This document shows, piece after piece, positions 17,491 through 24,607 of a DNA stretch of 56,370 bases. A model generated the notes under the pieces. That model made no database searches. It was not told where the DNA came from and saw nothing but the letters and a program-made list of their open reading frames with translations. The DNA comes from Geothermobacter hydrogeniphilus (GTDB lineage Bacteria; Desulfobacterota; Desulfuromonadia; Desulfuromonadales; Geothermobacteraceae), in the NCBI RefSeq assembly GCF_002898515.1, contig NZ_PPFX01000027.1, forward strand, positions 1 through 56,370, in the 5' to 3' direction. How positions within the stretch are numbered: position 1 is the stretch's first letter; the number at the start of each line of letters is the position of its first letter. The position numbers and the translations under genes are program-made.

Positions 17491-19080
17491 ATGATGGACC
17501 CTCTCTGGTTGACCATTGCTTTCGGCTGCGGCTATCTGCTGCGCCAGGTCGGATTGCCGCCGATGGTCGGGTTTCTGATCGCCGGTTTCGTCCTCAACGG
17601 ACTTGGAATCCAGGGGGGGGATCTGCTGCAGACCATGGCCGATCTCGGTGTCACCCTGCTGCTTTTCAGCATCGGCCTCAAGCTCGATCTCCGCAGCCTG
17701 TTGCGGGCGGAAATCTGGGCCGGGAGCAGCCTGCACCTGTTGCTCAGCATGCTGTTGACAGGGCTGTTCATTCTTGCATGCGGAGCTTTGGGAGTCGGTC
17801 TGTTCGCCGGACTTGATTTCCAGGTTGCGTTGCTGGTTGCCTTTGCCCTCAGTTTTTCCAGCACAGTTTTCGCGGTCAAGGTGTTGGAGCAAAAGGGGGA
17901 GATGGCGGCCATGCACGGCCGGGTGGCGATCGGCATTCTGATCATGCAGGATGTCTTCGCGGTTCTCTTTCTGACCATTTCCGCCGGCAAGGTTCCTTCC
18001 CCCTGGGCCCTGGCCATTCCTCTCCTGCTCTGGCTGCTGCGTCCCCTGCTGTATCGCCTGCTCAATCGCTGTGGTCATGGTGAATTGCTGGTGCTGTGCG
18101 GATTTTTTCTTGCCCTGGTGGCCGGTTATTCCGGCTTTGTGCTGGTCGGTCTCAAGGGTGATTTGGGAGCGCTGATCATGGGTGTGCTGTTGTCCGGGCA
18201 TCCGCGCGCTTCGGAACTGTCCAAGTCGCTGCTCGGTTTCAAGGATCTGCTGCTTGTCGGGTTTTTTCTCAGTATCGGCCTTTCCGGCGTTCCCGACGGC
18301 GCCACGCTGGTCACCGCCCTGCTGCTGGTCTTTCTGCTGCCGTTTAAGACCGGCCTTTATTTCCTGCTGTTGACCCGGTTTCGGCTGCGCGCCCGGTCCG
18401 CTCTGCTGGCCTCTTTCAGTTTGGCGAACTACAGTGAATTCGGATTGATCGTCGGGGCCATCGCGGTTTCATCCGGTTGGCTCGACAGTCAGTGGCTGGT
18501 CGCCGTGGCCATCGCCCTGTCGCTCAGTTTTGTCCTTGCCGCCCCCTTGAACAGTGCCGCTGCCACTCTTTATGCGCGTTGGCAGGACACTCTGAAGCGG
18601 TTTGAAACCAGAACCCGGCACCCGAGTGACCAGCCGCTTGAGCCGGGAGAGGTTTCCATCGCGGTATTCGGCATGGGGCGTATCGGGACCGCGGTTTATG
18701 ATTATTTCCATAAGCGATATGCCGACAAAGTGGTTGGGGTCGATTACAACAAGGAGAAGGTTGCCCGGCATTGTCGGGAGGGGCGTCATGTCATCTACGG
18801 CGATCCGACCGATCCTGATTTCTGGGCCCGGACGCCGCATGACAACCGGATCAAGCTCTGCCTGCTGGCGATGCCGAAGCACGTGGCCAACCTCTCCGTG
18901 GCAGCGACCATACGGGGAAGGGGTTACCGGGGACGGTTGGCAAGCATCGCCCATTTCGCCGATCAGATCGATGAACTGGAAAATCTCGGTGTCGTGACCT
19001 TTGATCTCTATGCCGAAGCCGGCAGCGGTTTCGCCCGCCATGCCGGTCGACTGCTGGCTCAGGATTCCGGGGACTTCTGA
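17491..19080 (+). CDS. CPA2-family monovalent cation:proton antiporter with NAD-binding domain
   Basis: 529-aa transporter of the KefB/YbaL type. About 12 helices make up residues 1-360, including the conserved LGVTLLLFSIGLKLDLRSL and ALSFSSTVFAVKVLEQKGEM. A cytosolic TrkA-N/RCK domain follows (about 385-510) with the nucleotide-binding motif VFGMGRIGTAVYDYF and an acidic residue at the end of strand 2 (VVGVDYNK). It probably exports K+ or Na+ against protons. ATG 17491 or 17494 are both possible, with GGAG upstream. It starts 18 nt after tamB, so co-transcription with tamAB is possible though functionally unexplained. Confidence 0.87.
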   Translation: MMDPLWLTIAFGCGYLLRQVGLPPMVGFLIAGFVLNGLGIQGGDLLQTMADLGVTLLLFSIGLKLDLRSLLRAEIWAGSSLHLLLSMLLTGLFILACGALGVGLFAGLDFQVALLVAFALSFSSTVFAVKVLEQKGEMAAMHGRVAIGILIMQDVFAVLFLTISAGKVPSPWALAIPLLLWLLRPLLYRLLNRCGHGELLVLCGFFLALVAGYSGFVLVGLKGDLGALIMGVLLSGHPRASELSKSLLGFKDLLLVGFFLSIGLSGVPDGATLVTALLLVFLLPFKTGLYFLLLTRFRLRARSALLASFSLANYSEFGLIVGAIAVSSGWLDSQWLVAVAIALSLSFVLAAPLNSAAATLYARWQDTLKRFETRTRHPSDQPLEPGEVSIAVFGMGRIGTAVYDYFHKRYADKVVGVDYNKEKVARHCREGRHVIYGDPTDPDFWARTPHDNRIKLCLLAMPKHVANLSVAATIRGRGYRGRLASIAHFADQIDELENLGVVTFDLYAEAGSGFARHAGRLLAQDSGDF

Positions 19081-19160
19081 TCTGTTCGGTCTTGCCTAAC
19101 GGTAAAGGACTGGTACCCTTTGACTTTGGGGAGCTTTCATTTAACCGTCAGGAGCTGACA

Positions 19161-19628
19161 ATGAAAACAATAGTTGTCCGGAGCAGTCTCTTTCTTTCAT
19201 TGAGCTGTTTTGTTCTGCTGGCCGGTTGCGCGCCGAGTACTTCGGGGAATGTCTATACCCGCGACCAGGCTCGTACCAGCCATTCCGTCTACTACGGCAC
19301 CATTCTGCGGGCCGACCCGGTGACCATCGAGGGCAAGTCCTCGGCCGTCGGGGCGATTGCCGGAGGTGCCCTGGGCGGTGTCCTCGGCCATGCGGTCGGG
19401 GGTGGCAAGGGCCGCAATCTTGCCACCGTGGCCGGAGCCCTGGGCGGGGCGGCAGCCGGTTCGACGATCGAAAAAAATGTCACCACCGTACAGGGGGTGG
19501 AGCTTGAGGTTGAACTTGACAGCGGCGAACTGATCGTGGTTGTTCAGGAGGCCGATGCCGCTTACCGGGTCGGCGACCGGGTGCGGGTGATCAAGGATGC
19601 CCGAGGCACGACCCGGGTTCGTCAATAG
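19161..19628 (+). CDS. glycine-zipper (SlyB/17-kDa antigen-like) lipoprotein
   Basis: 155-aa outer-membrane lipoprotein. The signal peptide has the lipobox VLLAGC near residue 23. The glycine-zipper 2TM region lies at about 66-110 (AVGAIAGGALGGVLGHAVGG and AGALGGAAAGSTIEKNV), followed by a small beta domain with LEVELDSGELIVVVQE. This matches the SlyB/Pcp family, which stabilises the outer membrane. AGGAG at 19150-19154 supports ATG 19161. It is likely transcribed alone; a palindromic repeat follows the stop codon. Confidence 0.82.
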   Translation: MKTIVVRSSLFLSLSCFVLLAGCAPSTSGNVYTRDQARTSHSVYYGTILRADPVTIEGKSSAVGAIAGGALGGVLGHAVGGGKGRNLATVAGALGGAAAGSTIEKNVTTVQGVELEVELDSGELIVVVQEADAAYRVGDRVRVIKDARGTTRVRQ

Positions 19629-19632
19629 CAGG

Positions 19633-19747
19633 CTGATGAAAAACGCCCATCTGCTGCGTTATCCTTCCCCCGCGTCAACGACGTACCTCCCGGTACGCCT
19701 TATTCCGCGGGTGTGCGGACACCTTGCATCTGGACATTTTTGCTCAG
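19633..19747. repeat. imperfect palindromic intergenic repeat (about 115 bp)
   Basis: The left end ctgatgaaaaacgcccatct (19633-19652) pairs with the right end at 19725-19747, whose reverse complement begins ctgagcaaaaatgtccagat. The centre contains gtacc-tcc-cggtac near 19684-19695. The whole unit could fold as one long hairpin. From memory, similar units recur between genes in Desulfuromonadia; only one copy is present here. Confidence 0.7.
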
Positions 19748-19828
19748 ACCGGGAACATGTCTTTTTCAACCCCCTGATAGTTCTCGGCGCCTGTCTGTAT
19801 TCGGCTTGCCCTTTTCGAGGAGTTTTTA

Positions 19829-21070
19829 ATGTCGTCCAAACTTGAGGAATTCCTGCATAAGGAGTCGTCCGTCGGCATTCTGCTGATGGTGGCAATGGTG
19901 CTGGCGATGGTCTGCGCCAACAGTTCGCTGCAGTCGGTTTACGAGTACATTCTCAACACCCCCTTTGAGGTTCGCCTCGGGCGGTATATTCATATTGCCA
20001 AGCCGCTGCTGCTGTTGGTCAATGACGGCCTGATGGCGGTGTTTTTTCTGCTGGTCGGGCTGGAGGTCAAGCGGGAGGTGATGGTCGGCCAGCTTTCCAG
20101 CCGCGCGCAGATCATTCTGCCGGGTATCGCCGCCCTCGGCGGCATGGTCGCCCCGGCCCTCTGCTACGTGCTGATCAATGCCGGTGACTCCGCCGCTCTC
20201 AATGGCTGGGCGATTCCCGCCGCCACCGATATTGCCTTTGCTCTTGGAGTCCTGGCGCTGCTCGGCAAGCGGGTTCCTTCTTCGCTGAAAATCTTTCTGC
20301 TGGCCCTGGCGATCATGGATGACCTCGGGGCGATCATCATCATCGCGCTCTTTTATTCCGGGGATCTGTCCATCAGTATGTTGTGGATGGCGGCTATCTG
20401 CCTGGTGGTCCTGTTCCTGCTGAATATCTTCAAGGTGGAACGGATGGCGGCCTATATCACCGTCGGCGTCTTCCTGTGGATCTTCGTGCTCAAGTCGGGA
20501 GTTCACGCGACTCTCGCCGGGGTTGCCCTGGCCTTCGCCATCCCGCTGAAAAGCAACCGGGACGAAAGTTTCTCTCCGGCCGGAAAGCTGGAGCATGATC
20601 TGCACCCCTGGGTCAGCTTTCTGATTCTGCCGATATTCGCCTTTGCCAATGCCGGTATTCCCCTTTCCGGTATGGGATTGGGCGACCTCTTTCATTCGGT
20701 TCCGCTTGGAATCATGGTCGGCCTGGTGGTCGGCAAGCTGGCCGGGGTCTACGGCTGTTCGATTCTGGCGGTCAAGACCGGGTTGGCGGCGATGCCTGAA
20801 GGTGCCACCAATCGCCACCTGTTCGGGGTCGCGGCTCTCTGTGGAATCGGTTTCACCATGAGTTTGTTTATCGGGGGACTGGCGTTCGAGCATGTCGGTG
20901 GGGACGCCGAAACCTATATGCTCAGTCATCGTCTCGGAATCCTGAGTGGATCGTTGATTTCCGGTCTGTTCGGTTATTTCATACTTCTGACCGGCGGTCG
21001 CGCTGTCCCGGCGGATAACAACCCGTCGACAGACGCATCGCCGGTGCAGACAGTGGCCGATGATTATTAG
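19829..21070 (+). CDS. nhaA: Na+/H+ antiporter NhaA
   Basis: 413-aa inner-membrane antiporter that expels Na+ in exchange for protons. About 12 helices. The key aspartates are visible: the first in AIPAATDIAFALGVLALLGK near residue 135 and the pair in LALAIMDDLGAIIIIALFY near residue 163. The N-terminal FLHKESSVGILLMVAMVLAM and LKSGVHATLAGVALAFAIP are family-typical. The ATG at 19829 has GAGGAG upstream. The stop overlaps the start of the Cache gene by 11 nt. A C-terminal tail of about 25 polar residues is longer than in E. coli. Confidence 0.95.
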   Translation: MSSKLEEFLHKESSVGILLMVAMVLAMVCANSSLQSVYEYILNTPFEVRLGRYIHIAKPLLLLVNDGLMAVFFLLVGLEVKREVMVGQLSSRAQIILPGIAALGGMVAPALCYVLINAGDSAALNGWAIPAATDIAFALGVLALLGKRVPSSLKIFLLALAIMDDLGAIIIIALFYSGDLSISMLWMAAICLVVLFLLNIFKVERMAAYITVGVFLWIFVLKSGVHATLAGVALAFAIPLKSNRDESFSPAGKLEHDLHPWVSFLILPIFAFANAGIPLSGMGLGDLFHSVPLGIMVGLVVGKLAGVYGCSILAVKTGLAAMPEGATNRHLFGVAALCGIGFTMSLFIGGLAFEHVGGDAETYMLSHRLGILSGSLISGLFGYFILLTGGRAVPADNNPSTDASPVQTVADDY

Positions 21071-22190
21071 TCGGGGGATTTCAAGTTCGAGTGGGGGGAA
21101 GGTCGAATTCCGCCTGGTTGTCTGGCTCTGTCTGCTGTTGGTGGTGCTGGTCGGTGGGCTACTCGGGGTCTTCAGCTTTCTCGGTCAGAGAGCCCGCAGC
21201 GAAATGACCGTCAGTATGGTGCGTCAGGCCGCCAGCGTGGCATCGCGTCGCTTTCAGCGGCAGATCGAAGGCAGCCATCGACTGTTGGAAACGCTCAGCG
21301 GCTGGGGGCGTGAGGGGTTGCTGGTTGCTCAGGACGTCGACGGCCTGCGCCGGAAACTGCTGCCGCTGGTGGAAAATTTTCCGGCGATAGCCGGGCTCTC
21401 CCTGGCGGATGATGAAGGACGGGATTTTTTTCTTGCCAGGAACCAGGGCGGTTGGCTGGTTCGCCATTCACGAGGGTCGGGCGCTCCACAGCATTGGCAG
21501 TTCTGGAAAGGCGGGACATTGCAGCGGCAGTGGGATGCCGCGGAAAGTTTTGATCCGCGGCAGCGTATCTGGTATCAGCCGGCCCGCAAACAGCCGGGCA
21601 CAGTTGTCTGGAGCGGCCTCTACCGGTTTCATACTCTCAAGCGTTTCGGAGTGAGTGCCTCTATCGCCTGGCAAGGAAAGCGGGGCTTCCAGGTTGCCGC
21701 CATCGATCTGTTGATTGATGATCTGGTCAAGGCCCTGCGGGTTCCGGAACTGGGGGAATCAGGGGTCGTCTTTTCCGTTTCCAGGGACGGCCTTCTCAAT
21801 GATCTTGCCTCGGGACCCGCCAGCAGTGAAAATCGGCAGTTGCTTGCCGCCTATCGGAAGGTGCGTCGTCCCGAAGATTCGGTGACCTCCTTTAGCCTCC
21901 TTGGGACCACCTGGTATGCCGGGGAGGAGCAGGTGTCGCTGGATAACGCCCGGGTCAGGATTGGTATCCTGGTTCCTGAAAGTGAAATCAATCCCGGTTT
22001 AAGCGGTGTCCGTCGTCAGTTTCTTGCGGTTGCCGCTGTTATTCTGCTGATCGGCATCCTCGCCCTGCTGTTCGTTCTCAGGCGTTTCCGGAGGCATTTT
22101 GTCCCGGCGGTCACCCGCCCGGATGCCGCCTGGCTGCAGGCGGTGATCAGTCCGGGTCGAATTCAAGTCGACCATGCGCATGAACCTTAA
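21060..22190 (+). CDS. Cache-domain membrane sensor, N-terminal part of a frameshifted Cache-AlbA_2 protein
   Basis: 376 residues: helix 1 at about 18-42, a periplasmic sensor with the Cache signature FDPRQRIWYQPARK near residue 163, and helix 2 at about 318-340. A short cytosolic tail then ends at HAHEP, so no output domain remains in this frame. The missing output domain is found in the +1 frame immediately afterwards, so the two are probably one gene broken by a single-base indel between 22144 and 22158. The start overlaps nhaA by 11 nt and has no strong ribosome site, suggesting coupled translation. Confidence 0.75.
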   Translation: MIISRGISSSSGGKVEFRLVVWLCLLLVVLVGGLLGVFSFLGQRARSEMTVSMVRQAASVASRRFQRQIEGSHRLLETLSGWGREGLLVAQDVDGLRRKLLPLVENFPAIAGLSLADDEGRDFFLARNQGGWLVRHSRGSGAPQHWQFWKGGTLQRQWDAAESFDPRQRIWYQPARKQPGTVVWSGLYRFHTLKRFGVSASIAWQGKRGFQVAAIDLLIDDLVKALRVPELGESGVVFSVSRDGLLNDLASGPASSENRQLLAAYRKVRRPEDSVTSFSLLGTTWYAGEEQVSLDNARVRIGILVPESEINPGLSGVRRQFLAVAAVILLIGILALLFVLRRFRRHFVPAVTRPDAAWLQAVISPGRIQVDHAHEP

Positions 22191-22635
22191 GTCGGGGCGG
22201 GCCGGCAAGGAGATTGAAATCGCCTGGCTGAAAGGGGTGGTAGGTTTTCTCAATACGGCCGGCGGAATCCTGTTGATCGGTGTTAACGATGATGGTGATA
22301 TCGTCGGCCTGGAAGCCGACGGCTTTCAAAACGAGGACAAGTGCCGACTTCATTTCAAAAACCTGGTGGCCCAGCATATCGGCCTGGAATTTTCGCGCTG
22401 TCTGCATTTCGATCTGGTCGAGCATGACGGCAGGCAGGTGGCGGTGGTTCAGGTTGACCGCTCCTCGGAGCCGGCTTTTTTGCGTCAGGGCAAGGAGGAA
22501 GATTTCTATATTCGCAGTGGCCCGGCCAGTGTCAAGCTGACCGGACGGCAGATACTGCAGTATCTTTCCAGAAAAAATCGCAGGAACGCAAACCGTTTTG
22601 ACCCGACGAGAGGATGTCAGTGGTCGAGGGCCTGA
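22174..22635 (+). CDS. AlbA_2 (Schlafen-type) domain, C-terminal part of the frameshifted gene
   Basis: AlbA_2-type putative nucleic-acid-binding domain, recognised by GFLNTAGGILLIGVNDDGDI near residue 25, plus FYIRSGPASVKLTGRQI near the end. The domain's first strand (VEFKST, encoded at 22156-22173) lies upstream of the only start codon, in the same frame but without any initiation codon before the stop at 22144-22146. This means the natural protein must enter from the preceding Cache frame. As drawn, the separate product would lack its first strand. It could be a broken gene, a sequencing error, or programmed frameshifting. Confidence 0.7.
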   Translation: MRMNLKSGRAGKEIEIAWLKGVVGFLNTAGGILLIGVNDDGDIVGLEADGFQNEDKCRLHFKNLVAQHIGLEFSRCLHFDLVEHDGRQVAVVQVDRSSEPAFLRQGKEEDFYIRSGPASVKLTGRQILQYLSRKNRRNANRFDPTRGCQWSRA

Positions 22636-22676
22636 TGTCAGGTCAGACCGGACTGGCGGTGCAAAGGAGTCAAGTT

Positions 22677-23018
22677 ATGATCGAAGGACTTTGGACGGGG
22701 GAATGGGACTCGACAGTCCTCGGCCAGGCCGGGGAAGGGGCCGGAGTATTCATCTTTCGGGATGGGCGCATTTACGGCGGCAGTGCCCGTTATTATTTCT
22801 TCGGTGAATATCACCTTGCCGGCGAACAGGTGAGAGCCACGCTGCTGATTTCTCATTACAGTGGGCCCCCGAGCGGGCTTCTCGGACCGGTGGACGAGGG
22901 ACAGATCAGCCTGGTCGGGACTCTGGCCGGAGATGAAATGGTCCTCAAAACTGGTGAGCAGGACGAGGCCTTCAGTCTCGCGGCGCGGTTGGTTAAACGG
23001 ACCGGAATCAGCCGGTAA
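22677..23018 (+). CDS. GrlR-like small beta-barrel protein, copy 1
   Basis: 113-aa protein opening with MIEGLWTGEW and followed by GAGVFIFRDGRIYGGSARYY and HYSGPPSGLLG. The pattern of an N-terminal G(L/I)W strand, an alternating GxG/DG hairpin and GG(D/S) resembles the GrlR family, known from enterohaemorrhagic E. coli as the anti-activator binding GrlA. No GrlA is nearby. AAGGAG at 22664-22669, 7 nt before ATG 22677, fixes the start; an upstream in-frame ATG at 22614 lacks such a site. It overlaps the convergent STAS gene by 11 nt and is a paralogue of the protein at 24130. Function unknown. Confidence 0.65.
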   Translation: MIEGLWTGEWDSTVLGQAGEGAGVFIFRDGRIYGGSARYYFFGEYHLAGEQVRATLLISHYSGPPSGLLGPVDEGQISLVGTLAGDEMVLKTGEQDEAFSLAARLVKRTGISR

Positions 23019-23376
23019 TCTTTCTCTGCATCTTGTCGAGATAGCGGTCAAGTTCGCTGATGCTGGAAAAAACCTGCTGCGAGGGCAGGGCATTGATGAT
23101 CTCGAAGACCTTCTTGATCTGCGGCTGCAGGTTCATCATCATAAGATTGCCGGAGACCTCCTTCAGTCCCTTCTTGGTCTTCAGCACCACCCTGACGCCG
23201 GCACTGCTGATATAGTCGAGGTTCTCAAAGTCGAAAATTATCGTTGTTGGAGTGGTTCCCAGCAGGCGATTGGTTTCGGTTTCCAATGATCCGGCGGTAT
23301 TGGTGTCGAGAGAACCGTTCAGTTTGATGATGAAGATTCCGGTAAGTTCTTCCCGAGTTTCAAATGTCAGGCTCAT
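23008..23376 (-). CDS. STAS-domain anti-sigma factor antagonist (RsbV-like)
   Basis: 122-aa STAS-domain protein. The phosphorylatable serine is expected at Ser58 in DYISSAGVRVV, aligned with the RsbV/SpoIIAA phospho-site. The fold core (IIKLNGSLDT, TTIIFDFENL) is complete. In partner switching, the unphosphorylated form binds the anti-sigma kinase and frees its target. GGAGG lies about 9 nt before the ATG. It is the second gene of a minus-strand pair with the kinase, 33 nt downstream of it. It tail-overlaps GrlR-like copy 1. Confidence 0.9.
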   Translation of the reverse strand: MSLTFETREELTGIFIIKLNGSLDTNTAGSLETETNRLLGTTPTTIIFDFENLDYISSAGVRVVLKTKKGLKEVSGNLMMMNLQPQIKKVFEIINALPSQQVFSSISELDRYLDKMQRKITG

Positions 23377-23409
23377 CAGTGTTGTCCTCCGTGTAATTCC
23401 CTCAGTATA

Positions 23410-23823
23410 TCAGGAAATTCGTTTCTGCATGGTGAGGATATTTTCTCCATCGGCATAACGATAGGCAAGGTTGTCCATCATCTGTCGCAGATAGAAAATT
23501 CCCAGCCCTCCGACCTTCCGTTCGTCGAAAGGTATTTCGAAATCCGGAGATCTTTCCTGCAGAGGGTCGAAGCGTCGGCCGTTGTCGCGCAGTTCAATAT
23601 GGATGATCCTCTTCCGGCAGTGCAGAACCAGGTGAATGTGGCCTGTGGCAGGCGTCAGCTCTCCATGTTCAATAATGTTGACGACCGCTTCTTCCAGCGC
23701 CATGGTCAGTTCGAAACGGGTGTCACTTTTCAGGCCCATGCGATCGGCAAAGGTTGTGATCGCCTGTTTGAGTCGTTCGATTTCTGCGTGATCGATCGTG
23801 ATGTCCAGTTCAATCCGGTTCAT
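23410..23823 (-). CDS. RsbW-like anti-sigma / serine kinase
   Basis: 137-aa HATPase_c_2 (GHKL) protein. The N box MALEEAVVNIIEHG (catalytic Glu45, Mg-binding Asn49), the G1 box LRDNGRRFDP near residue 79 and the G2 box KVGGLGIFYLRQMMD near residue 102 are all present, so it should bind ATP and phosphorylate the adjacent STAS protein. There is no sigma factor gene nearby, so the final target is unknown. The ribosome site is weak. A MITE-like insertion lies 118 nt upstream and may affect the promoter. Confidence 0.9.
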   Translation of the reverse strand: MNRIELDITIDHAEIERLKQAITTFADRMGLKSDTRFELTMALEEAVVNIIEHGELTPATGHIHLVLHCRKRIIHIELRDNGRRFDPLQERSPDFEIPFDERKVGGLGIFYLRQMMDNLAYRYADGENILTMQKRIS

Positions 23824-23941
23824 GGTTTTTCCAGCATAGCCTGAAGCTGAAAGAGGTCAAGTTGCTGGCTGTTGCAGGGGAACCTGTTAAAATCCAAATA
23901 ACCGTAACCCTGGATGGGGTCCGGTTCAGTGCTGAGGATAA

Positions 23942-24104
23942 CCTGAATCAGTGAGTTCCTGTTGGATGGAGAGTGCAAGTGCTTGGCCTGGATGGGATTT
24001 CCAAAAAGCTGAGGCGCACTCATGGGTTCGCTGGTTATTTTTGGGAAGCTCAGGCAGGTCAATGACTTGGTACTGTCCGCCGACAAGGGATTCACTGATT
24101 CAGG
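23942..24104. mobile_element. 163-bp MITE-like element with 13-bp terminal inverted repeats
   Basis: Perfect 13-bp terminal inverted repeats: CCTGAATCAGTGA at 23942-23954 and its exact reverse complement at 24092-24104. They are flanked by a direct repeat GATAA at 23937-23941 and 24105-24109, as expected for a 5-bp target duplication. The interior (137 nt) has no coding potential. This is the architecture of a non-autonomous transposable element. The rest of the 23824-24129 spacer holds only the rsbW-side promoter region and the ribosome site of the next gene. Confidence 0.75.
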
Positions 24105-24129
24105 GATAAAGAAAGGATGAGGAAATCCC

Positions 24130-24519
24130 ATGACCGAAGGCCTTTGGACTGGCGAATGGCGTTCCAATATTACGAATATCGAGAATCACGGTGCCGGCAC
24201 CTTTCTGTTCGCCGATGGTGTTGTTCATGGCGGCGATACCGGATATTTCTATGTCGGTTCTTACCAGAAAAAAGGGCATGAACTGCAGGGCGAGTTCCAC
24301 TTTCAGCACTACAGTGGCGACCCGATCGGAATTCTCGGTTACGCGACCGAAGGAATGCTGGTCTTCGCGGGAGTCATTCTGGGGAACCAGATGACCATAG
24401 AGATGAAGCTCAAGGACCTGCCCACTGTCCGGTTGACCGGGGTGTTGACCAAGCGCATGGATCTTGGAGAGAATCTGCAGAGTTCACTCGCGGCCCTGGA
24501 CCGTCTGCCTCCCGGCTGA
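24130..24519 (+). CDS. GrlR-like small beta-barrel protein, copy 2
   Basis: 129-aa paralogue of the protein at 22677: MTEGLWTGEW, then GAGTFLFADGVVHGGDTGYF and HFQHYSGDPIGILGYATEG at equivalent positions. The GGD motif of GrlR is intact here (GGS in copy 1). It has a longer C-terminal helix (ENLQSSLAALDRLPPG). A purine-rich stretch, AAAGGATGAGG at 24112-24122, precedes the ATG. It starts 25 nt after the MITE-like element, so its promoter may come from or be interrupted by the insertion. It ends at a strong bidirectional terminator. Confidence 0.65.
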   Translation: MTEGLWTGEWRSNITNIENHGAGTFLFADGVVHGGDTGYFYVGSYQKKGHELQGEFHFQHYSGDPIGILGYATEGMLVFAGVILGNQMTIEMKLKDLPTVRLTGVLTKRMDLGENLQSSLAALDRLPPG

Positions 24520-24547
24520 AGGTTTCGCAGTTCTTTTTTTCTGCCGC

Positions 24548-24585
24548 AAGCAAAAGGGCCGTCCGGAAGGACGGCCCTTTTGCTT
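24548..24585. terminator. bidirectional intrinsic terminator
   Basis: Perfect 17-bp stem (24548-24564 with 24569-24585) with the tetraloop ggaa; the arms contain AAAAG/CTTTT, giving A/T runs on both sides. It separates the convergent GrlR-like gene and the NrfD-type gene. Confidence 0.92.
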
Positions 24586-24607
24586 GACGGTATGGTATCC
24601 CCCGGCG

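Noticed and set aside
23820-24167. Minus-strand open frame through the MITE-like element
   Set aside because: No ribosome site, crosses both terminal repeats and the start of a real gene, low-complexity protein.
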